The notes under the pieces are model-generated. The model ran no database searches. It was not told the DNA's origin and worked only from the letters and a program-made list of their open reading frames with translations. 64,000 bases of DNA from an uncultured Chitinophaga sp. GTDB lineage: Bacteria; Bacteroidota; Bacteroidia; Chitinophagales; Chitinophagaceae. Every line of letters starts with the position of its first letter. Positions within the stretch are counted from its first letter, which is position 1. Positions 59,362 to 64,000 of the stretch are shown one piece after another. The stretch is taken from NCBI RefSeq assembly GCF_946479755.1, contig NZ_CAMLHC010000009.1, forward strand, positions 62,001 to 126,000, given 5' to 3'. Both the position numbers and the translations under genes were made by a program.

Positions 59362-59970
59362 TTATTTGGCAGCAGCTTCGTATCTTTTGTTGATAGCGTT
59401 CCAGTCAACCACGTTCCAGAATGCATTCAGGTATTCCGGACGACGGTTTTGGTATTTCAGGTAATAAGCGTGTTCCCACACGTCCACACCCAGGATAGGA
59501 GTGCCTTTTACTTCAGCAACGTCCATCAGCGGGTTGTCCTGGTTAGGAGTGGAAGATACTTCCAGTTTGCCGTCTTTTACGATCAGCCATGCCCAGCCGG
59601 AACCGAAACGGGTAGCGCCTGCAGCGTTGAATTTTTCTTTGAAGGCATCAAAAGAACCGAAAGTGCTGTTGATCGCTTCTGCCAGTTTACCCGTAGGCTG
59701 GCCACCTGCGTTGGGGGCGAGGCTGGTCCAGAAGAAGCTGTGGTTCCAGTGGCCACCGCCGTTGTTTCTTACAGCAGGGCTGATTTTTCCAGCATTTGCC
59801 ACCAGTTCTTCCAGTGATTTGTTCTCGTTTTCAGTGCCGGCAATCGCTTTGTTCAGATTGTCAACATATGCCTGATGATGCTTACCATGGTGAATTTCCA
59901 TTGTCAATTTATCAATATGCGGCTCTAACGCGTCTGTAGCGTAGGGTAAGCTCGGGAGTGTAAATGCCAT
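59362..59970 (-). CDS. superoxide dismutase (Mn/Fe family)
   Basis: Dismutates superoxide to oxygen and hydrogen peroxide in the cytoplasm (no signal peptide). All four metal ligands are visible in 202 residues: H27, H77 (HWNHSFFW), D163 and H167 (DVWEHAYY). Q144 in PNQDNPLM is at the position of the second-sphere glutamine of Mn enzymes, suggesting Mn or cambialistic use. It is a single-gene unit, convergent with the DUF1080 gene. Confidence 0.95.
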   Translation of the reverse strand: MAFTLPSLPYATDALEPHIDKLTMEIHHGKHHQAYVDNLNKAIAGTENENKSLEELVANAGKISPAVRNNGGGHWNHSFFWTSLAPNAGGQPTGKLAEAINSTFGSFDAFKEKFNAAGATRFGSGWAWLIVKDGKLEVSSTPNQDNPLMDVAEVKGTPILGVDVWEHAYYLKYQNRRPEYLNAFWNVVDWNAINKRYEAAAK

Positions 59971-60208
59971 AACTCGTGTTTTTATTGGGTTTGAAAATAT
60001 TATTTACTGATAGTCGCCAAATTTACTGCCAATCCGTTAAAAATCAATTTCATTTTTCAATTACTAAATTAGGCCCCGTACAATGCTATGTCATATGGAA
60101 AATTATTTTATATTTACATATACTCGGTTTAAAAGGACGTAACATCAGACATGTTTTTTCGTATGTGCCTGACAGTTGTTTACCTATTGTTTGTTTAAAA
60201 CGTATAGT

Positions 60209-60913
60209 ATGCATACAGGCTCGGACTTAGGGCAAAACCTTTCCCTCACTGCCTTACAAAAAGAAAATGAGCAGTTAAAAGATCGTCATCTGTGGTTGGA
60301 GAGCATTGTAAACAGTGTACCTGCCATGCTTTATTGTTATGACAATAACAACAAAACCATCACCTGGTGCAATCATTATCTGGCAGCGGCTTTTGGTTAC
60401 ACACCTGCGGAGATGACCGGCCTTGGCATGGACTTTTTCAGGCATATCATGCATCCTGATGATTTTAAGATGGCGGTAGTGGCCCAGCAATCGTTCATAG
60501 ACAATAAAAGCCACTTTGGCGGGGTAGCCCGTATCCGTAAGAAAGGGGATACAGACTACCGCTGGCTGCTGGGCATGGAAGTGCCCTTTACCTGGGACAC
60601 GCAGGGGAAGGTGAAAGAGATCATCTGCGCTTTCCTCGACCTCACCAATGCCATTGATACCAATGCCCAGCTGACGGTAGCGCTTAGCGAAATACTGCGC
60701 CGCCAGAACGAGAACCTGTTGAATAAACTGACCCCCCGTGAAAAAGATGTGCTGGGACTGGCGGTACAGGGGCTCAATAACAAGGAGATTGCCAACGCTC
60801 TAAACCTAAGCCGCTATACGGTTGAAACACACCGTAAAAACATCCGGTTGAAGCTGAAGGTCCGCAATACCACGGAGTTGGTGGCTATCGCCCGGAAGAT
60901 TGGTTTTCAATGA
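60209..60913 (+). CDS. PAS-domain LuxR-type transcriptional regulator
   Basis: Regulator of 234 residues: an N-terminal coiled segment (about 8-30), a PAS domain (about 30-145, including SVPAMLYCYDNNNKTITWCN, FGYTPAEMTGLG and the PAC-like YRWLLGMEVPF), a linker helix and a C-terminal LuxR helix-turn-helix (about 175-232, LTPREKDVLGLAVQGLNNKEIANALNLSR). The sensed signal is unknown. No kinase is next to it. ATG 60209 is preferred to an in-frame TTG at 60176. Confidence 0.9.
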   Translation: MHTGSDLGQNLSLTALQKENEQLKDRHLWLESIVNSVPAMLYCYDNNNKTITWCNHYLAAAFGYTPAEMTGLGMDFFRHIMHPDDFKMAVVAQQSFIDNKSHFGGVARIRKKGDTDYRWLLGMEVPFTWDTQGKVKEIICAFLDLTNAIDTNAQLTVALSEILRRQNENLLNKLTPREKDVLGLAVQGLNNKEIANALNLSRYTVETHRKNIRLKLKVRNTTELVAIARKIGFQ

Positions 60914-60992
60914 GCATGAATTAGTTAAAATAGTATTAGTTTTTTGCGATTTTACATCGGTTTTTTTGCACCCTCAAAATAAACAGCCAGGT

Positions 60993-61082
60993 ATGAAAAA
61001 CACATTAATAAATTGTATATTGTTGATTGTCAACTCTTGTGGCTGCAAAAACTGCGGAAAAAATTTTGCTAAACCCTGCTAA
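60993..61082 (+). CDS. possible 29-residue cysteine-rich peptide
   Basis: ATG 60993 opens a 29-codon frame with five cysteines, ending CGCKNCGKNFAKPC, in the 296-bp gap after the PAS-LuxR gene. A hydrophobic LINCILLIV precedes the Cys cluster. No family is recognised and chance cannot be excluded; a hairpin follows 10 nt later. Confidence 0.2.
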   Translation: MKNTLINCILLIVNSCGCKNCGKNFAKPC

Positions 61083-61092
61083 ATTTTCATAA

Positions 61093-61114
61093 AAATACCC
61101 AAGGTTGGGTATTT
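61093..61114. terminator. hairpin after the PAS-LuxR gene
   Basis: A perfect 10-bp inverted repeat (61093-61102 with 61105-61114), AAATACCCAA/TTGGGTATTT, with T3 at its end; it could terminate transcription in the plus direction or act on either strand. Confidence 0.5.
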
Positions 61115-61209
61115 GCTTGCTTTCGTATCTCCACTAATTTAGTGTATTAAAAAGAAGTATGTTTTTTAAACATCCGGACATGATTATTGGCTGAAATACC
61201 CCTATCACT

Positions 61210-61419
61210 ATGATAACCGAGGAAAGAGCATTTTATATCTTACAACTGGAACAAACTGCTACCGCAGAAGAAATCGTCGAGCGCTATGAAGATCTGAAGG
61301 ATCAATACAGAAAGATCAAGGACGAGACGGAGGACCTGCGGACCCGGCTGGCCTACCAGCTGAAACAAATTGAACTGGACGATGTGTTCATCTACTTCAG
61401 AAGAAAACAAAGGATCTAA
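61210..61419 (+). CDS. small J-domain-like protein without HPD
   Basis: Protein of 69 residues, helical and charged. ERAFYILQLEQTATAEEIVERYEDLKDQYRKI (residues 5-36) follows the pattern of helices I and II of a DnaJ J-domain (xYxxLxLxxxATxEEIxxxYxxL), but the HPD tripeptide needed to stimulate DnaK is absent, and the rest (37-69) is a second helical stretch ending in basic residues. A real gene is supported by its codon pattern and length. The role is unknown; it could be a degenerate J-like adaptor or an unrelated helical hairpin. Confidence 0.6.
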   Translation: MITEERAFYILQLEQTATAEEIVERYEDLKDQYRKIKDETEDLRTRLAYQLKQIELDDVFIYFRRKQRI

Positions 61420-61614
61420 TTAACGCAGCTTTTTATAATATTCATTCATTGTCTTTTTAAGCTCAGTTTTTCATCCATTGTTTGTCTTCATACAAACACC
61501 CTCAAAATGTAACCTGCTTTCAGCTTGCCGGTATTCCCTTGTCCTTCCTGTACATTGCGTTTTATTTGATTATATTTAGGGCATTAAACCCGACCCTAAC
61601 CAAAAACACGCATT

Positions 61615-62547
61615 ATGAATGTATTTCTGATCATCCTGGGAGTGCTGGCGCTGATAGTGATCTTATCCTCTTTTGTGACCGTACAGCAGGGGAATGTAGC
61701 AGTTACCACTATCTTCGGCAAGTATAACCGGATGTTGTTCCCCGGACTGAACTGGAAAATACCCCTGATTGAAAAAGTATTCAAGAAAATTTCTATTCAG
61801 AACAGATCTGTCGAGCTGGAATTTCAGGCCATTACCGTAGACCAGGCCAACGTTTATTTTAAAGCAATGCTGCTGTACTCCGTATGGAACCAGGAAGAAG
61901 AAACCCTGAAAAACGTGGCGTTTAAGTTTATGGACGAGAGAAGTTTCATGCAGGCGCTGGTACGTACCATCGAGGGCTCTATCCGTGGTTTTGTGGCCAC
62001 CAAAAGACAGGCGGAAGTGCTGGGTCTTCGTAAAGACATCACGGAGCACGTAAAAGAGCAGATCGATAAAACCCTGGAAGAGTGGGGCTTTCACCTGCTG
62101 GACCTGCAGATGAACGATATTACTTTTGATGAAGTGATCATGAAATCCATGGCGCAGGTAGTGGCCTCCAACAACCTGAAGGCTGCTGCTGAAAACGAAG
62201 GCCAGGCGCTGCTGATCACCAAAACAAAAGCCGCAGAAGCAGATGGTAACGCCATCAAAATCGCTGCGGAAGCAGAACGCCAGGCAGCACAGCTGCGTGG
62301 TATGGGCGTGGCCCTGTTCCGTGAGGAAGTGGCCAAAGGTATGACCACTGCCGCCAAAGAAATGCAACAGGCCAACCTCGATACTTCTGTGATCCTTTTC
62401 TCCATGTGGACAGAAGCGATCAAAAATTTCGCAGAGAACTCCAAAGGCAACGTTATCTTCCTTGATGGTTCTTCCGAAGGGATGGACCAGACCATGAAAC
62501 AGATGATGGCGATGAACAAGCTGATGCAGACCAAAATGGAAAAATAA
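61615..62547 (+). CDS. SPFH-domain (band 7/stomatin-like) membrane protein
   Basis: Protein of 310 residues: N-terminal helix (1-25), SPFH domain (about 22-190, VQQGNVAVTTIFGKYNRMLFPGLNWKIP) and a long alanine/glutamate-rich coiled coil (about 190-260) with a C-terminal Met-rich tail. Such proteins oligomerise and organise membrane microdomains. No NfeD-like partner is adjacent, so it is not the usual slipin operon. A strong terminator follows. Confidence 0.9.
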   Translation: MNVFLIILGVLALIVILSSFVTVQQGNVAVTTIFGKYNRMLFPGLNWKIPLIEKVFKKISIQNRSVELEFQAITVDQANVYFKAMLLYSVWNQEEETLKNVAFKFMDERSFMQALVRTIEGSIRGFVATKRQAEVLGLRKDITEHVKEQIDKTLEEWGFHLLDLQMNDITFDEVIMKSMAQVVASNNLKAAAENEGQALLITKTKAAEADGNAIKIAAEAERQAAQLRGMGVALFREEVAKGMTTAAKEMQQANLDTSVILFSMWTEAIKNFAENSKGNVIFLDGSSEGMDQTMKQMMAMNKLMQTKMEK

Positions 62548-62563
62548 AAACAGCTTTATACAC

Positions 62564-62604
62564 AAAGGCGCCCGGCAGTATTTACCGCCGGGCGCCTTTT
62601 ATTT
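62564..62604. terminator. bidirectional terminator
   Basis: A perfect 13-bp GC-rich stem (62564-62576 with 62587-62599), 10-nt loop and TTTTATTTT tail separate the SPFH gene from the convergent acetyltransferase gene. Confidence 0.9.
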
Positions 62605-62614
62605 TGAATATTAT

Positions 62615-63286
62615 TTACAGGTATTTGTCACCCGCTTTGCGTTCACCCATTTTGCGGGCAGGTACGCCATACCAGACGCTATAGGCTTCCACCGGCTTCA
62701 GTACTACGGCGCCGGCGCCGATGAGGCTTTGTTCACCGATGCTGATGCCATGTTTTACCACTGCGCCGATACTGATGGCCGTGTAGGCGCCGATCGTTAC
62801 ATTACCGCCGGTAACCACGCGCGGGGCAACACTGGAATAATCGTCCATACGGTTGTCATGTTCTATACAGGCAGCGGTGTTGACGATGCAGTGATGGCCA
62901 AGGGTAGCATTGGTATTGATCACAGCGTTGGCTGCGATCACATTACCATGACCCATCAACGCGGTATCAGATATGACGGCGGAAGGATGCACCGCATTGA
63001 TAAACGCGAAAGAGGGCACAAGGGCCTGTAATCTGGCGACCACCTGGCTGCGGACCCAGTTGTCGCCAATGCCTACGATACCTCCTGAAATTTCTTGTGT
63101 GGCCATAAGTTCAGGAATATCCTCCTCTCCTCCCAGAATGGTCAGGTCCCCAAAACAGGGGGTTCCTTTTTCTCTGAAAGTGTCAATAAATCCTACTACC
63201 CGGTAACCTGGCATTTGCAGGAGAATATCCGCTATGACCCTGCCATGGTCGGATGCGCCGATGACAACAATGTTTTTTCTGTGCAT
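62615..63286 (-). CDS. NeuD/PglD-type sugar O- or N-acetyltransferase
   Basis: Protein of 223 residues: an N-terminal nucleotide-sugar-binding Rossmann-like domain (IVVIGASDHGRVIADILL) and a left-handed beta helix of hexapeptide repeats (about 105-205) with the conserved catalytic pair in LGHHCIVNTAACIEHDN and trimer signature VVTGGNVTIGAYTAISIGAVV. It acetylates an amino- or hydroxyl-sugar in surface glycan synthesis; the substrate is unknown. It is 40 bp downstream of tadA on the same strand. Confidence 0.88.
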   Translation of the reverse strand: MHRKNIVVIGASDHGRVIADILLQMPGYRVVGFIDTFREKGTPCFGDLTILGGEEDIPELMATQEISGGIVGIGDNWVRSQVVARLQALVPSFAFINAVHPSAVISDTALMGHGNVIAANAVINTNATLGHHCIVNTAACIEHDNRMDDYSSVAPRVVTGGNVTIGAYTAISIGAVVKHGISIGEQSLIGAGAVVLKPVEAYSVWYGVPARKMGERKAGDKYL

Positions 63287-63326
63287 AAATTCCGGCTCTC
63301 AATAGATGTTTGGTTCAAAAATATGG

Positions 63327-63767
63327 TTAGCGTCTTTGCTCGAAAAAGGTTTTCATTAGTTGTAAGCTCTCTTCTTCACAGGGGCCGGCTTCCAGCTTTG
63401 TTTTCGGATGGAAGGGCGACCGTTCGCCGGTGGCCCGCCGGTAGCTGTTTTTATCGTCTGCCGCCGCATAAACGATGCGGCCTATTTTACTCCAGTACAA
63501 AGCGCCGGCGCACATCAGGCACGGCTCTACGGTAACGTACAGGGTGGCCTCCATCAGGTATTTGCTGCCCAGCGTGTTAAACGCTGCGGTGAGTGCAATC
63601 ATTTCCGCATGGGCGGTACAATCGTTCAGCCGTTCTACCTGGTTGTGGCCCCGGCCGATCACCTGGTTGTTCAGCACCACCACGGCGCCGATGGGCACTT
63701 CTCCGTCTTCAAAAGCTTTATGCGCTTCTTTCAGCGCCTGCTTCATATAGTAAGTATCGTCAATCAT
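63327..63767 (-). CDS. tadA: tRNA-specific adenosine deaminase
   Basis: Zinc deaminase of 146 residues that converts A34 to inosine in tRNA-Arg(ACG). Catalytic H53-A-E55 (TAHAEMIAL) and P82-C-L-M-C86 bind zinc and carry out proton transfer; GEVPIGAVVVLNNQVIGRGHN is the usual opening. Bacteroidota nucleoside deaminases of this type are usually TadA, though guanine deaminase-like relatives exist. It begins 4 bp after the ligA stop codon, so the two are co-transcribed. Confidence 0.88.
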   Translation of the reverse strand: MIDDTYYMKQALKEAHKAFEDGEVPIGAVVVLNNQVIGRGHNQVERLNDCTAHAEMIALTAAFNTLGSKYLMEATLYVTVEPCLMCAGALYWSKIGRIVYAAADDKNSYRRATGERSPFHPKTKLEAGPCEEESLQLMKTFFEQRR

Positions 63768-63771
63768 AATC

Positions 63772-64000
63772 CTATTTAATCATCTCCAGGAACTCGTCTT
63801 CCGTGATAATCCTGATGGTGTTGATCTTCTTCGCCTTTTCCAGTTTGCTGCCGGCATCTTCGCCTACCACGAGATAGTTGAGCTTGCTGCTCACGCCGCT
63901 CATGATTTTACCGCCCTGTTGTTCTACCATTTCTTCCGCGTCGCTGCGTTTCAGCTTATGCAGGGTGCCGGTAAAGAGGAAGGTCTGGTCTGCGAGGTTA
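63772..64000 (-). CDS. ligA: NAD-dependent DNA ligase, C-terminal part (runs off the window)
   Basis: The last 75 codons of a minus-strand gene whose start lies beyond the window. They encode a BRCT domain (QTFLFTGTLHKLKRSDAEEMVEQQGG, then SSKLNYLVVGEDAGSKLEKAK and EDEFLEMI) with the exact layout of the LigA C-terminus. LigA seals nicks in replication and repair. The gene ends 4 bp before tadA. Because only the BRCT end is seen, another BRCT protein is possible but unlikely. Confidence 0.8.
   Translation of the reverse strand, partial: NLADQTFLFTGTLHKLKRSDAEEMVEQQGGKIMSGVSSKLNYLVVGEDAGSKLEKAKKINTIRIITEDEFLEMIK

Noticed and set aside
1..64000. CRISPR arrays, insertion sequences and prophage
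   Set aside because: No regular direct repeats with spacers, transposases, integrases or phage structural genes were seen on either strand.

Overview
The window looks like chromosomal DNA from a Bacteroidota bacterium, most likely a Chitinophaga-type member of the Chitinophagaceae. The grounds are the lineage-typical genes (gldC, gldE, DUF4290, DUF6089, DUF5522 and an IPExxxVDY-family protein), MurA with Asp in place of the fosfomycin-target Cys, few Shine-Dalgarno sequences, and repeated matches to the Bacteroidota promoter -7 element TAnnTTTG just before genes. Base composition is close to even. I see no rRNA, prophage, insertion sequence or CRISPR array. Almost everything is housekeeping. 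Species and genus cannot be fixed from this sequence alone.

Layout. 0-5 kb (minus strand): a LytS/LytTR two-component pair behind a pterin dehydratase, then trmB, DUF5522, an alkyltransferase-like protein and an IPExxxVDY-type protein in overlapping or close succession. 5.2-5.5 kb: an isolated minus-strand RNA unit with its own promoter and terminator, encoding a tRNA-like cloverleaf with a 74-nt variable region. 5.5-14.7 kb: Lrp regulator, tryptophan 2,3-dioxygenase, hydrolase, SDR, DUF4290-murA, gmk, gldE, a candidate small RNA, tatC, rpiB. 14.8-18.6 kb: secreted M28 peptidase, a 0.9-kb non-coding stretch with inverted repeats, HdeD-like membrane protein, ECF-type sigma factor. 18.7-25.6 kb: pcrA-recX, omega-amidase, VOC protein, nagA, GT39 transferase. 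25.7-31.4 kb: thiL and an inositol-phosphatase-like gene (minus), GH3 and LysE (plus), then korB and an AhpD-like gene (minus). 31.6-41 kb: GCPII-like peptidase, amidase, acyl-CoA dehydrogenase, hydrolase-GT2, lone ABC permease.

41-54.2 kb: lipoprotein, GT4, gldC, yqeY, cvpA, hydrolase, then an envelope block: CBS protein, POTRA barrel, nadK, DUF6089 protein, uppS, bamA and two OmpH/Skp chaperones. This block joins undecaprenyl-phosphate synthesis with outer-membrane protein assembly. 54.2-57 kb: rpmH, rnpA, yidD and a C-terminal processing protease. 57-64 kb: Tat-exported Gfo/Idh/MocA oxidoreductase with a DUF1080 lipoprotein (probable 3-keto-sugar chemistry), superoxide dismutase, PAS-LuxR regulator, a small J-domain-like protein without HPD, SPFH protein, NeuD-type acetyltransferase, tadA and the 3' end of ligA.

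The most unusual items are the tRNA-like RNA at 5248-5393, rnpA without any canonical start codon, promoter elements 4-6 nt from ATG codons (possible leaderless genes), a candidate small RNA at about 13029-13193, and a set of long AT-rich inverted repeats built from similar phrases in intergenic spaces. Promoter, terminator and RNA calls were made by reading and pairing bases by hand, not by a program.
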